NCBI RefSeq assembly: GCF_005876955.1
Contig: NZ_SSCL01000004.1
Coordinates: 274,053-338,052 of the forward strand
Length of the DNA: 64,000 nt
DNA from: Sinomonas gamaensis
Lineage (GTDB): Bacteria; Actinomycetota; Actinomycetes; Actinomycetales; Micrococcaceae
Direction of reading: 5' to 3'
Part shown: positions 1 to 8,474 of the stretch, piece by piece
Position numbering within the stretch: the stretch's first letter is position 1
Layout: each line of letters begins with the position of its first letter
Position numbers and translations under genes: made by a program
Notes under the pieces: model-generated
What the model was told of the DNA's origin: nothing
Database searches by the model: none
What the model saw: the letters and a program-made list of their open reading frames with translations, nothing else

Positions 1-71
1 TGAGTAGGCCTCGGCGTACGTGTGAAGAAGCTGGGAATGCGCGCAGAGGCGGCGGCTGGCAGGATGGGCGC

Positions 72-902
72 ATGACCTACAAGATCGCCTTCCTCGGCTG
101 CGGTTCCATGAACGAGGCCATCATGGCTGGCCTGCTGGCGGCGGGCGTTCCCAAGACGGAAGTCACGGCGACAGTGCGCCGCCGTGACCGCGCCGCTGAG
201 CTTGCGAAGCGCTATGGGGTCACGGTCATGGCCACGGGCGAGGAGGAGGATGCCAACCAGCAGGCGGTGCGCGGGGCATCTCTGGTGATCCTCGGGGTGA
301 AGCCAGTGGGCGTAGCGGATCTCGCGCGCGACATCGCTCCGGTGCTGCCGCCGTCGGCCGTCGTTGTGAGCGTCGCCGCAGCGGTTTCCATCGCGCAGCT
401 CGAGCGTGCCCTCCCGGAGGGCCAACCGGTCATCCGGACGATGCCCAACACGCCTGCGCGCCTTGGGCGTGGGGTCGTCTCGATCTCCGGCGGAACGCAC
501 GCGACGCGGGAGCACGTCGAGAAGGTCAAGCAGCTCTTCGACAGCCTGGGGCTCGTGGTCGAGGTCCCCGAGGACCAGGTGGACGCGGTGAGCGCGGTGA
601 GCGGGTCAGGCCCCGCCTATGCGTTCTATCTCGCCGAGGCAATGGCCGACGCCGGAACTCGGCTTGGCCTTGATCCCGAGCTTTCGCTCCGCCTGGCCCG
701 GGAGACGGTGGTGGGCGCGGGGTACATGCTCGCCGAGCCCGGCGCGGATCCCGTCGCCCTCCGGCGCGCGGTCACGAGCCCGAATGGCACGACCGAGCGG
801 GCGATTGCGACCTTCGACGAACGAGGTCTTCCGAACATCATCGCGGACGGAGCGCGGGCAGCGGCCGAGCGCTCGAAGGACATCACGCGCGAGCTCGGCT
901 GA
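72..902 (+). CDS. proC: Pyrroline-5-carboxylate reductase
   Basis: Catalyses the NAD(P)H-dependent last step of proline synthesis in the cytosol. The 276 aa length is normal for the family. The Rossmann dinucleotide-binding start GCGSM is at residues 9-13, and the family signature GSGPAYAFYLAEAMADAG lies in the C-terminal dimerisation half. The ATG follows a purine-rich stretch (caggatgggcgc). It is convergent with the next gene, only 15 bp away, and no terminator hairpin is visible between them. In mycobacteria proC is followed directly by a BldC-like gene and bS22; here those lie about 27 kb downstream. Identification is secure. Confidence 0.96.
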   Translation: MTYKIAFLGCGSMNEAIMAGLLAAGVPKTEVTATVRRRDRAAELAKRYGVTVMATGEEEDANQQAVRGASLVILGVKPVGVADLARDIAPVLPPSAVVVSVAAAVSIAQLERALPEGQPVIRTMPNTPARLGRGVVSISGGTHATREHVEKVKQLFDSLGLVVEVPEDQVDAVSAVSGSGPAYAFYLAEAMADAGTRLGLDPELSLRLARETVVGAGYMLAEPGADPVALRRAVTSPNGTTERAIATFDERGLPNIIADGARAAAERSKDITRELG

Positions 903-917
903 GTCGGGTGCCTTGAT

Positions 918-2432
918 CTAGAGGAGATCGTGCTCGACGGCGAACAGGGTGGCGGCCGCCCGGGAGGAGACGCCGAGCTTCCCGTAGATGTGCCGCACAT
1001 GGTGGTCCACCGTGCGGGCGGAGATGACCAGCGCGGCCGCGACCTCCTTCTTCGACGCCCCACGGCAGATGAGCCGCAGCACGTCGACCTCACGGTCGGT
1101 CAGGCCTGCCGGCCACGCCGCCCGGACGCGGTGGGCCCGAAGGCCGGCCGCGGCGAGGACCGCGTCGACCGCCTCGGGATCGAGACGTCGGGGGGCGAGG
1201 CTGGCCAGCGCGTCGGCCGCGGACGCCGGCTCAGGCGCCACGCCCGCCGCTGGCTCGAGGAGGAGCTCGCGGAAGGCCACGGCGGCCGCCAGGACGCGGG
1301 ATTCCCAGGGAAGGTCTGCAGCAGACGCGCCTCGGTAGTAGCCTGAGCCGTCCAAGCGCTCATGGTGCGCTCCGGCGTGGCGGGCGAGGGGCGCCGTCGT
1401 CGGCACTCTCGCCAGGATGCGCTCGCTGTAGTAGGGGTGGAGCCTGAGCCGTTCGTCGTCGGCCGGCGACGCAGCGGCTCCCGCGGGGCGGCTGGGGATC
1501 GCCACCCGGCCGAGGTCCTGCACCAGCCCGGTGCGCCGCAGCAGGTCCGCGTGCGCGGGGCTGGCAGCGGCAGCGAGCTCGGCGACGTCCCGCGAGAAGC
1601 CCGCGCGGTCGGGTTCCTTGAGGTCCGCGAAGTCGGCGAACACCGCGAGCACCTCGTCGAGGCGTTGGGCGGGGACGACGGCGGCCGGCTGGGGCTCGCG
1701 GTCAAGGGCAACATCCCAGGGCGCTTCCGTGCGCGCCGCCGACAGAAGCTGGTCGAAGTGACGGCGTGCGGCGGCGGCCAGAGCCGGATCGTAGGCTCGC
1801 CCCGCCCGTTCTCTCAGCGCCGATCGAGCGGCGTCCGGGCCGCCCAGCCGGGTGATCACCTCGACGTCACGGGCCACGGTGACGACGCGCGCCGCGAGAG
1901 GAATGGCCTCTCCCGCGAGGCCGTTCGGGAAGCCCCGACCGCCCCACTGTTCGAACGCAGAGGCGAGCGCGGCGCGGGTTCCGGCGGGGAGCCCGAGCCG
2001 CAGCGCAAGCATCTCGGCCGCCTCGCAGTGCGCCCTAACGCCCTCCCGCATACGCTGCGCCCCCGAGGCAAGGAAGCCCGCCGTGAGGGACGCTCGGCGC
2101 GGGAGACTCATCCCGCTTCCGAGGGACGGCAGGACGCCCCGCAGGAACTCGACCGGCGCCGCCCCCAGGACAGGCGCGATCGCCGCCCGGAGCGCGATGT
2201 CGTTGCCCGCGATCGCGGCAGCCTCGTGGGCGTCCGCCGTGCAGCCCAGAAAGCGCAGGAGCGCCGTGTAGTAGATCTCCGGGAGGACGTCCTTCCCCAC
2301 GCCGGCTGCCTCCGCCAATTCGAGCGAGACGAGGCACGTTCGCAGGCCCTGTTCGAGAGGCTGGCCCATGCCCAGATCCGTGGCCAGGGAGATGGCAGCG
2401 ATGAACTGGGCGAGGCGCAGAGGCGGCGTCAC
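918..2432 (-). CDS. HD-GYP-type phosphohydrolase / LuxR DNA-binding regulator
   Basis: About 504 aa from a GTG (VTPPLRLAQF) placed 14 bp after the upstream gene's stop, which suggests translational coupling. The reading frame stays open further upstream, but that part overlaps the neighbouring gene and is not protein-like. The N-terminal half has a degenerate HD-like segment (FEQWGGRGFPNGL). The middle has an HD-GYP segment with HHERLDGSGYYRG and surrounding helices. The last 60 residues are a LuxR/GerE helix-turn-helix (LTDREVDVLRLICRG ... SARTVDHHVRHIYGKLGV). HD-GYP domains commonly hydrolyse cyclic di-GMP; activity here is unproven because the first HD pair is not clear. The architecture suggests a one-component regulator that senses a nucleotide or small ligand. 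Confidence 0.85.
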   Translation of the reverse strand: MTPPLRLAQFIAAISLATDLGMGQPLEQGLRTCLVSLELAEAAGVGKDVLPEIYYTALLRFLGCTADAHEAAAIAGNDIALRAAIAPVLGAAPVEFLRGVLPSLGSGMSLPRRASLTAGFLASGAQRMREGVRAHCEAAEMLALRLGLPAGTRAALASAFEQWGGRGFPNGLAGEAIPLAARVVTVARDVEVITRLGGPDAARSALRERAGRAYDPALAAAARRHFDQLLSAARTEAPWDVALDREPQPAAVVPAQRLDEVLAVFADFADLKEPDRAGFSRDVAELAAAASPAHADLLRRTGLVQDLGRVAIPSRPAGAAASPADDERLRLHPYYSERILARVPTTAPLARHAGAHHERLDGSGYYRGASAADLPWESRVLAAAVAFRELLLEPAAGVAPEPASAADALASLAPRRLDPEAVDAVLAAAGLRAHRVRAAWPAGLTDREVDVLRLICRGASKKEVAAALVISARTVDHHVRHIYGKLGVSSRAAATLFAVEHDLL

Positions 2433-2446
2433 GGATCGATCTGGGA

Positions 2447-2914
2447 TCAAGGAGCGAGTCCTCGATCCCGCCGTTCCGCCTTTCCGTGGATGAGTGAGGC
2501 TGTTCGTCCGAGCGTCCAGCCGTACACGAGGTGGGCGACGTAGACACTGGCGGCTCTGCCAGGGCGGTCCTTGTGTGCGGGCGGGAGGATGCCGAATGCC
2601 GGCAGCCAGCCTTCGTAGCCTGCGAGCCAGACCATCGCGCCGAAGACGGTGCCTGTCCCGGCGTCTTGGTACTTGGAGGGAGTCATGCACGAGTACAGGG
2701 CGCCACCGCCCACGCCGTAGGCCACATGGGAGGCAAGAGCGAGGACTTCCCTCCCTCCAGCTGGCAGGCCCGGGAAAAGGGTGCGGACGATCTTCTCAGG
2801 TGGCTGGCGGTGTAGGAGACCCGAAGCTCCTGCCGCTCCCAAGACCGCCGTCATCGCTGCCGTGGCCACAGCGCCCGCCGCAGCCCCGCGGATCGCTCTC
2901 TTCACCAGTGCCAT
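2447..2914 (-). CDS. Conserved small membrane protein
   Basis: 155 aa. A hydrophobic N-terminal segment (AAAGAVATAAMTAVLGAAGA) is followed by a loop and further short hydrophobic helices around VAYGVGGGALYS, VFGAMVWLAGYEGWLPAFG and VYVAHLVYGWTLG. It resembles actinobacterial YagU/DUF1440-like membrane proteins, but I do not recognise a function. The ATG is followed by a basic residue pair, as expected for an inner-membrane protein. It is the first gene of a two-gene unit with the HD-GYP/LuxR gene, so the two may act together, for instance as a membrane partner for the regulator (inference from position only). Confidence 0.7.
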   Translation of the reverse strand: MALVKRAIRGAAAGAVATAAMTAVLGAAGASGLLHRQPPEKIVRTLFPGLPAGGREVLALASHVAYGVGGGALYSCMTPSKYQDAGTGTVFGAMVWLAGYEGWLPAFGILPPAHKDRPGRAASVYVAHLVYGWTLGRTASLIHGKAERRDRGLAP

Positions 2915-3003
2915 GGTTCAATCGTTGCACTGCGGTCCGCGGATCCGGAGAATAGCGCGATTGCGCGATGCGCAACCCGGCCCTCGAATCGCATGCTGGC
3001 GTC

Positions 3004-3843
3004 ATGAGCATGTACAGCACCCAGCGTCAGCACCGCGTCATCCTCCTTCCGGGCAGCGTGCTCCCGGCCGCACCCGCCTACGGCGCCCTCATCGCGGCCC
3101 TCGGCGAGGGCGTCGAGGCAGTGGCCAAGGACCTCGAGGTCTACGCCGGGCCGACGCCGCCCCCCGACTACAGCCTCGATACGGAAGTCGCGGGGGTCCT
3201 CAGGACTGCCGAAGAGCTCGGTTGGGCGACGTTCCATCTTGTGGGCTATTCGGGTGGAGGGGCCTCGGCCCTCGCCTTTGCCGCGAAGCACGGGGAACGG
3301 CTTGAGAGTCTCGCGCTGCTCGAGCCCGCGTGGGCCGGAACCTGGGGGTGGAGCGAGGCACACCGCCTGCTGTGGGAGCGGTACCGCGGGTTGGACGGCC
3401 TTCCTCCGGAGGAGTTCATGGCGCGGTTCGTGGAGCTCGGCGTTCGCCCCGGTGTTACCGCGGGTCTCCCGGTGCGAGGAGGCGAGCAGCCACCGTGGAT
3501 GGCGTTGCGCCCCGCGGGCATCCGGGCCTTCATCCGTACCTTCCAGACGTACGAGCTGGACCGGGACGCGCTCGCCCGCTTCTCCAAGCCGGTCTACTTC
3601 GCGCTCGGAGCCCTCTCGAACCCCGACGATTACGGCGAGATCGCCGAGCGGCTGTCGGGGGTCTTCCCGGACTTTCGGCTCGAGGTGTTCGCGGGCCGCC
3701 ACCACTTCGACCCGCCGCACAGGATCGAGCCGGAGCGGGTTGCCGCCTCGCTTCGGAGCCTGTGGGCTCGCGCGGAGGCGACGGCGCAACGTGGGGGGAG
3801 GAGCTACGGCCGCGCGGCGAAGCGCTCGAGCAGGTCGACGTGA
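3004..3843 (+). CDS. Alpha/beta hydrolase
   Basis: 279 aa from the ATG at 3004; an in-frame ATG at 2968 would add 12 unconvincing residues. Alpha/beta-hydrolase fold with nucleophile elbow GYSGGG near residue 81, a likely acid in NPDD around residue 209, and a catalytic-type His in AGRHHFDPPH near residue 236. No signal peptide, so cytosolic. The substrate cannot be read from the sequence. It is transcribed alone, divergent from the membrane-protein unit. Its last 40 bp overlap the end of trkA on the other strand, an unusually tight convergent junction. Confidence 0.8.
   Translation: MSMYSTQRQHRVILLPGSVLPAAPAYGALIAALGEGVEAVAKDLEVYAGPTPPPDYSLDTEVAGVLRTAEELGWATFHLVGYSGGGASALAFAAKHGERLESLALLEPAWAGTWGWSEAHRLLWERYRGLDGLPPEEFMARFVELGVRPGVTAGLPVRGGEQPPWMALRPAGIRAFIRTFQTYELDRDALARFSKPVYFALGALSNPDDYGEIAERLSGVFPDFRLEVFAGRHHFDPPHRIEPERVAASLRSLWARAEATAQRGGRSYGRAAKRSSRST
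3771..3790 (-). repeat. Copy of dispersed TTGCGCCGTC motif
   Basis: Read on the minus strand this is GTTGCGCCGTCGCCTCCGCG, inside the last codons of the alpha/beta hydrolase and just outside trkA's 3' end. It matches the copies at 18222, 26368, 37780 and 37926 in most positions. The motif also fits GC-rich coding sequence, so this copy alone would not be noticed; the recurrence near gene ends is what matters. Confidence 0.45.
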
Positions 3844-4487
3844 CCTGACACGATGAGCATGTCGCGCCCGCTGACCTTCGTGTGCGGCTGGGCGTAGGTG
3901 AAGTCCTCGCCGGGGCTCTTGACGCCCACGATCGTCACGCCGTACTTGGCCCTCACCTGCGACTCCGCGAGCGTGAAGCCCTGGGTCTCCTTCGGCGGGT
4001 ACATCTTCACGATCGCGAAGTCGTCGTCGAACTCGATGAAGTCGAGCATGCGCCCACTTACGAGGTGCGCGGTGCGGACGCCGGCGTCGGCCTCGGGGTA
4101 GATCACGTGGTTCGCGCCGATGCGCGAGAGGATCTTGCCGTGCGCGGGCGTGATCGCCTTGGCCCAGAGATGCTCGATCCCGAGGTCCACGAGGTTGGCG
4201 GTGATGAGCACCGAGGACTCGATCGAGGTGCCCACGCCGACCACGGCTGACTGGAACTCCTGCGCGCCGAGTTGGCGGAGAACCTCAAGGTTGGTCGCGT
4301 CCGCCTGGACGGCGTGTGTGAGGACGGGCGCCCAGGTCTCGACGAGGTCGTGGTCGCGCTCGATCGCGAGGACCTCCCGGCCCTGCTTGACGAGCTGCTG
4401 GGCGGTGGCCGAGCCGAAGCGGCCGAGCCCGATCACGAGGACTGGCGCGTTCGGGTTGGGCCGGCCCGGGGGGTTCTTGTCAGCCAA
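3804..4487 (-). CDS. trkA: Trk/Ktr potassium channel regulatory subunit (RCK protein)
   Basis: 227 aa cytosolic gating subunit of a Trk/Ktr K+ uptake system. The N-terminal RCK_N Rossmann domain begins VLVIGLGRFGSATAQQL (GxGxxG), with an acidic residue at the end of the second strand (AIERD) as expected for NAD(H)/ATP binding. The C-terminal RCK_C part includes the FTYAQPHTKVSGRDMLIVSG stretch. The size fits KtrA/single-unit TrkA rather than the double-unit E. coli TrkA. Its start overlaps the end of trkH by 8 bp, so the pair is one operon with trkH first. Confidence 0.93.
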   Translation of the reverse strand: MADKNPPGRPNPNAPVLVIGLGRFGSATAQQLVKQGREVLAIERDHDLVETWAPVLTHAVQADATNLEVLRQLGAQEFQSAVVGVGTSIESSVLITANLVDLGIEHLWAKAITPAHGKILSRIGANHVIYPEADAGVRTAHLVSGRMLDFIEFDDDFAIVKMYPPKETQGFTLAESQVRAKYGVTIVGVKSPGEDFTYAQPHTKVSGRDMLIVSGHVDLLERFAARP

Positions 4488-5892
4488 TGATCGGCCTCTC
4501 TTCCGGATAGTGGTACAGCGCGCGCCGCTGGCGCAGGGCGAGGGCGGTGGCCATCGTGATGGTGCCCACGCGCCCGAAGAACATGAGGGCCGTGAGGACG
4601 TAGACGCCGGCGGGCGGCAGCTCCGACGTCAGCCCGGTGCTGAGGCCGACCGTGGCGAAGGCCGAGATCGAGTCGAACAGCACGCGGTCCAGAGTCTCGC
4701 CCGAGATCGCCAGGAGGACCGAGCACGCCACCATGAGCAGCGTCGCGGCCATGACGATGACGCTGATGGCGAGGCGCATGATCTCCTGCGGGATGGTCCG
4801 GCCGAACGCACGGACATCGCGGTCGCCCCGTGCCTCGGCGACGATCGCGAGGAACATGACGGCGACGGTGGTGACTTTGATGCCGCCGGCCGTCGAGGCC
4901 GACCCGCCGCCGGCGAACATGAGCGCGTCTGAGAGCAGGAGAGTCGAGGGCGTGAGGTGGTTCATGTCCACGAGGTTGAACCCCAGCGAGCGCGTCATCA
5001 CCGACGCGAACACGGCCTGGACGACCTTCTCGCCCGGGGGCATGCCGCCGATGGTCCGTGCATTGTTCCATTCCATGGCGCCCCAGAGGAGGGCACCGAG
5101 GGCCAGGAGGATGAAGGAGACGACGATCGTGAGCTTGGCATGCAGCGTCCAGAGGCGCACGCGTGCCTTGTAGCGCAGGATCACGAGGAGCACGGGGAAG
5201 CCGAGGCTGCCGATGAAGCCGCCCACCATGAGCGGCACCAGGATCCACAGATCGTATTGGTACGGCACGAGCCCGTCGCTGTGGGGCGTGAAGCCGGCGT
5301 TGTTGAACGAGGAGATCGCATAGAAGACCGCGTGCCACACGGCGGACCCGAAGCTCTCACCTTGGGCGATGAAGGCTGGCGCGAGGAACAGCGCGAGCAC
5401 GCCTTCCACCACCACGGACGTGGCGACGACGATGCGCAGCAGCCCGCCGACCTCGCCCAGGCGCCCGGCGTTGTTCATGGCCTCTCGGGCGATGAGCTTT
5501 CCTCGCACTCCCAGCCCGCGGCTCATGGCAAGCGAAAGCACGGATGCGAGGGTGAGGATGCCCAAGCCGCCTACTTGGATGGCGAGCAGGATGACGACGT
5601 GCCCGAACGTGGACCAGTGGGCGGCCGTCGAAACGACGGTCAGCCCCGTCACGCAGACCGCGGATGTTGCTGTGAAGAGCGACTGATGCAGCGGTGTGGC
5701 GTTTCCGTCGGCGGAGGCAATCGGGAGCGACAGCAGGAGCGTGAAGATGACGATCACGCCGAAGAACGACAGGAGCGCGAGGCGAGCGGGGGAGGAGGCG
5801 GCGAGCCGGTCGACGACGTCGCGCAGCCCGGTCAGGGGGCCGAGGCTCTCGCGCGGCGGAGTCGGCCGCCAGGACGACTGGGTCTGTGCCAC
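4480..5892 (-). CDS. trkH: Trk/Ktr potassium uptake membrane subunit
   Basis: 470 aa K+-translocating subunit with about eight to ten hydrophobic segments and four pore-loop repeats, including TSAVCVTGLTVVST, AISSFNNAGFTPHSDGL, GGGSASTAGGIKVTT and SAFATVGLSTGLT. It works with the RCK protein encoded next in the operon to import K+ and Na+/K+. The start is a GTG (MAQTQSS). A -10-like TTTACT lies 7 bp upstream, so the message may be leaderless, but the match is weaker than at neighbouring genes. It is divergent from acuC, with 42 bp between start codons. Confidence 0.93.
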   Translation of the reverse strand: MAQTQSSWRPTPPRESLGPLTGLRDVVDRLAASSPARLALLSFFGVIVIFTLLLSLPIASADGNATPLHQSLFTATSAVCVTGLTVVSTAAHWSTFGHVVILLAIQVGGLGILTLASVLSLAMSRGLGVRGKLIAREAMNNAGRLGEVGGLLRIVVATSVVVEGVLALFLAPAFIAQGESFGSAVWHAVFYAISSFNNAGFTPHSDGLVPYQYDLWILVPLMVGGFIGSLGFPVLLVILRYKARVRLWTLHAKLTIVVSFILLALGALLWGAMEWNNARTIGGMPPGEKVVQAVFASVMTRSLGFNLVDMNHLTPSTLLLSDALMFAGGGSASTAGGIKVTTVAVMFLAIVAEARGDRDVRAFGRTIPQEIMRLAISVIVMAATLLMVACSVLLAISGETLDRVLFDSISAFATVGLSTGLTSELPPAGVYVLTALMFFGRVGTITMATALALRQRRALYHYPEERPIIG

Positions 5893-5921
5893 GGGGACCA
5901 GTAAACCATGGGCCGTTCCGG

Positions 5922-5927
5922 TAGCCT
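5922..5927 (+). promoter_or_regulatory. -10 element of leaderless acuC promoter
   Basis: TAGCCT is separated by 7 bp from the ATG at 5935. This spacing puts the transcription start at or next to the A of the start codon, and no Shine-Dalgarno sequence is present. It also decides the acuC start: the in-frame ATG at 5908 would lie upstream of the promoter. Confidence 0.65.
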
Positions 5928-5934
5928 GAACCTT

Positions 5935-7191
5935 ATGTCCGATGCCGCACCGACGCAGCCCTCAGGCGCGGCCTCGGGCGGGATCCGGCGCAGGGAGTAC
6001 CCCACCCGCATCGCGTGGGGCGAGTCCCTCCTCGCCTACGATTTCGGCCCTCACCACCCCATGCATCCAAGTCGGCTCGACCTCACCGCCCGCCTCTGCG
6101 AAGAACTCGGCCTCTTCGCGCTCCCGGGGGTCGCCGTCGTCGAGCCTCATGTGGCGAGCGACGACGAACTCGCCGCCGTCCACACCCGCGACTACATCGC
6201 TGCCGTCCGCAGCGTGAGCGAGGACCCGTCGTCGCCCCTCCCGGAACGCGGACTGGGCACCGACGACGATCCGGTGTTCGCCGGGATGCACGAGGCGAGC
6301 GCGCGCATCGCGGGTGGCTCGCTCGAGGCCGCCGACGCCATTCTCGACGGCCGGGCCCAGCATGCCGTGAACTTCGCGGGCGGCATGCATCACGCCGCCG
6401 CCGACCACGCGAGCGGCTTCTGCATCTACAACGATGCGGCGCTCGCCATCCAACGGCTGCTCGACGGAGGCTTCGCCCGGATCGCCTATATCGACGTGGA
6501 TGTCCACCACGGCGACGGCACGCAGGCCGCGTTCTGGAACGACCCCCGCGTCCTCACCATCTCGCTCCACGAGAGCGGCCTCACCCTCTTCCCGGGGACG
6601 GGATTCCCGCACGAGATCGGTGGGCCCGACGCCCTCGGATCGGCCGTCAACGTGGCCCTCCCCGCGCGCACCGGCGACGCGGGCTGGCTCCGCGCGTTCC
6701 ACGCCGTCGTCCCGCCGCTCGTCCAGGCGTTCCGCCCGGACGCGATCGTGAGCCAGCACGGCTGCGACTCCCACTCGCTTGACCCGCTCGCGGATCTGCG
6801 GACCAGCGTGGATGCGCAGCGAGAGGTCGCGCTCGGTGTCTCGGGGCTCGCCGCGCGCTTCTGTTCCGACCGCTGGCTGGCCACGGGGGGCGGCGGCTAC
6901 AGCGTGCTCCACGTCGTGCCCCGGGTGTGGACGCATCTCGTGGGCATCGCCAGCGGGCATCCCATCCCGCTCGGCACCGAGATTCCGGCCGCCTGGCAGG
7001 ACTTCGCTGCCCAGAAATACCCGAAGCTCGTCGAGGGCCAGACGATCCCGCACCGGATGGGCGAGGAGGCAGACACCTGGTGGCGCTCGTGGGACATCGG
7101 CTTCAACCCGAACGACCCCGTGGACCGCGCCATCATGGCCACGCGCAAGGAGGTCTTCCCGGTGCATGGCCTGGACCCGTGGTTCGACTGA
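5935..7191 (+). CDS. acuC: Acetoin utilization protein AcuC, histone-deacetylase-fold deacylase
   Basis: 418 aa zinc-dependent deacylase of the class I HDAC/AcuC family. In Bacillus AcuC deacetylates acetyl-CoA synthetase; an equivalent role here is inferred. Catalytic residues are visible in order: the GMHHAAADHASGFC stretch (paired His), DVDVHHGDGTQ (metal-binding Asp/His), QHGCDSHSLDPL (metal Asp) and LATGGGGY (active-site Gly-rich loop ending in Tyr). Soluble, no signal peptide. The start MSDAAP is chosen from the leaderless promoter. It is transcribed alone; the next gene 32 bp downstream has its own -10 box. Confidence 0.92.
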   Translation: MSDAAPTQPSGAASGGIRRREYPTRIAWGESLLAYDFGPHHPMHPSRLDLTARLCEELGLFALPGVAVVEPHVASDDELAAVHTRDYIAAVRSVSEDPSSPLPERGLGTDDDPVFAGMHEASARIAGGSLEAADAILDGRAQHAVNFAGGMHHAAADHASGFCIYNDAALAIQRLLDGGFARIAYIDVDVHHGDGTQAAFWNDPRVLTISLHESGLTLFPGTGFPHEIGGPDALGSAVNVALPARTGDAGWLRAFHAVVPPLVQAFRPDAIVSQHGCDSHSLDPLADLRTSVDAQREVALGVSGLAARFCSDRWLATGGGGYSVLHVVPRVWTHLVGIASGHPIPLGTEIPAAWQDFAAQKYPKLVEGQTIPHRMGEEADTWWRSWDIGFNPNDPVDRAIMATRKEVFPVHGLDPWFD

Positions 7192-7210
7192 ATCCGGGGT
7201 TTCACCTCGA

Positions 7211-7216
7211 TAGGCT
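7211..7216 (+). promoter_or_regulatory. -10 element of leaderless promoter of ArsR-type gene
   Basis: TAGGCT lies 6 bp before the ATG at 7223. The intervening ggaggc resembles a ribosome binding site but is only 2 bp from the ATG, too close to act as one. A leaderless message is the simpler reading. Confidence 0.6.
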
Positions 7217-7222
7217 GGAGGC

Positions 7223-7783
7223 ATGGTGACAGACATCTTTGCCGTCATCGCTGACCACACTCGCAGGGACATCCTCCGCGAGCTGCGCGGCGGCGACAAG
7301 GCGGTGGGCGAGCTCGTCGAGGCGCTCGACGCGAGCCAGCCCACGGTGTCCAAACACCTCAAGGTCCTCCGCGATGCCGGCCTGGTCACCACGCGCGCGC
7401 AGGGACAGAAGCGCTACTACGCCCTCCGCCTCGAGCCGCTTGCCGAGGTCGGCGGGTGGCTCAGCTCGCTGCGGGCCGTTCCGGCCCCCGCCGAGCAGAC
7501 GACGACGGCGACCGAGCCCGCCGCTGTGCCCTCCGCCGTCGTGCCTTCGCTGGCGGAGCCCCTCGAGGCCGCGCCGCTGGCGCCCAGCCTGCCGATCGTT
7601 CCCGCGTCGGAACCCTATGCGCCGTCGCCGGCCGGGGTGGCTGCCGCGGCGGGCACCCGGCCTCAGCAGATTCAGCGGACGGTCGAACGGACGGTCGAGC
7701 GGGCGGCGAAGGGGGCCGCCGAGATCATCGCGAACCTGCCGAAGTTCGGCCGCCGCAAGGAGCCCGGGCGACAGCAGGGCTGA
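7223..7783 (+). CDS. ArsR-family winged-helix transcriptional regulator
   Basis: 186 aa. Residues 1-90 form an ArsR winged helix: DHTRRDILRELRGGDKAVGELVEAL, then the recognition helix ASQPTVSKHLKVLRDAGLV, and the wing TTRAQGQKRYYAL. There is no cysteine cluster for metal binding, so it is not an arsenic or cadmium sensor of the usual kind. The second half is a low-complexity Ala/Pro-rich linker ending in a basic, possibly amphipathic tail (QRTVERTVERAAKGAAEII). Such tails occur on actinobacterial SdpR/ArsR proteins. Its target is unknown; it sits between acuC and a tiny ORF. Confidence 0.85.
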   Translation: MVTDIFAVIADHTRRDILRELRGGDKAVGELVEALDASQPTVSKHLKVLRDAGLVTTRAQGQKRYYALRLEPLAEVGGWLSSLRAVPAPAEQTTTATEPAAVPSAVVPSLAEPLEAAPLAPSLPIVPASEPYAPSPAGVAAAAGTRPQQIQRTVERTVERAAKGAAEIIANLPKFGRRKEPGRQQG

Positions 7784-7846
7784 CGAAACCGTCCGCGGCC
7801 CCATCCGGTTTGAGCGAGGCTCCCACAGCAGCCGGGGGACCGGACA

Positions 7847-7852
7847 TATCGT
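7847..7852 (+). promoter_or_regulatory. -10 element of leaderless promoter of a 45-aa ORF
   Basis: TATCGT is followed by 7 bp and the ATG at 7860, the same geometry as at acuC and bldC-region genes. It supports the small ORF being expressed. Confidence 0.5.
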
Positions 7853-7859
7853 CGGATCC

Positions 7860-7997
7860 ATGAGCAGCACGGAGCAGCTGGAAGTCCTCGAAGGGCAGAC
7901 CTCGATCGAGGACCTGCTCGGCGAGCCCGTGCTGGGCGCGCCCGAGGAACGCCTCCCGCTGCAGCGCTGCCTGCCGGGGCTGGAGGGACTCGGGTGA
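7860..7997 (+). CDS. Small acidic hypothetical protein (45 aa)
   Basis: A 45-codon ORF starting MSSTEQLEVLEGQTSIEDLLG. It is acidic, leucine-rich and without a membrane segment or cysteine pair. Evidence for a gene is the leaderless-type promoter directly before the ATG and actinobacterial codon bias with G/C at most third positions. I do not recognise it. Its stop lies 11 bp from the convergent membrane-protein gene. Confidence 0.5.
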   Translation: MSSTEQLEVLEGQTSIEDLLGEPVLGAPEERLPLQRCLPGLEGLG

Positions 7998-8008
7998 AGC
8001 GTTCCTCG

Positions 8009-8443
8009 CTACCTGGCGGAATTGCCGAGCTCCACGAGCAGTTCCCAGGAGTTCCTCGCGGCGCCGGCCAGGAGGGAAAGCTCGACGGCGATCAGCCATG
8101 AGGCTCCTCGCAGGTCTCCGACAAGGAAGTCGACGGCGATGGCCAGCGCGGCGGTCTGGAGGAAGAGCCCGAGCCCGAAGCGCAGGACCTGCGCGCGCCG
8201 GGAGAGATGGCTGCGCTCGCGGCGGAACGAGCGGACGAACCGGGGCGCGCCCTGGACGATGAGGACCAGGGACGTCGCGGCCATTTCGATGCCGAGCTGG
8301 CGGGCCAGCTCCTTGGTGTCCTCGTGCTCGACGATCCGGCGGACGTTGATCGAGACCGAGACGAACAGCAATCCGAGGAGCGTGGCCGCGCCGCCTCCGA
8401 GCGTCCCGAGGAAGGGATGGAGCGGGTCAAGGTCACCGGTCAT
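8009..8443 (-). CDS. Predicted integral membrane protein
   Basis: 144 aa from MTGDLDPLHPFLG; the frame stays open upstream but that part is Arg/Ser-rich shadow sequence. Four hydrophobic stretches are visible: FLGTLGGGAATLLGLLFVSV, MAATSLVLIVQGAP, FGLGLFLQTAALAIAVDFLV and ASWLIAVELSLLAGAA, with a basic cytosolic loop (RRERSHLSRRAQ). No family recognised. It lies downstream of the YihY gene in the same orientation with a 31 bp gap, so co-transcription is likely. Confidence 0.65.
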   Translation of the reverse strand: MTGDLDPLHPFLGTLGGGAATLLGLLFVSVSINVRRIVEHEDTKELARQLGIEMAATSLVLIVQGAPRFVRSFRRERSHLSRRAQVLRFGLGLFLQTAALAIAVDFLVGDLRGASWLIAVELSLLAGAARNSWELLVELGNSAR

Positions 8444-8474
8444 CGGGAGCCACCTGAATTCTGGGTAAGAACCC

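Noticed and set aside
2433..2690. N-terminal extension of the HD-GYP/LuxR protein
   Set aside because: It lies over the upstream membrane-protein gene and is a run of Arg/Pro/Leu typical of an out-of-frame read.
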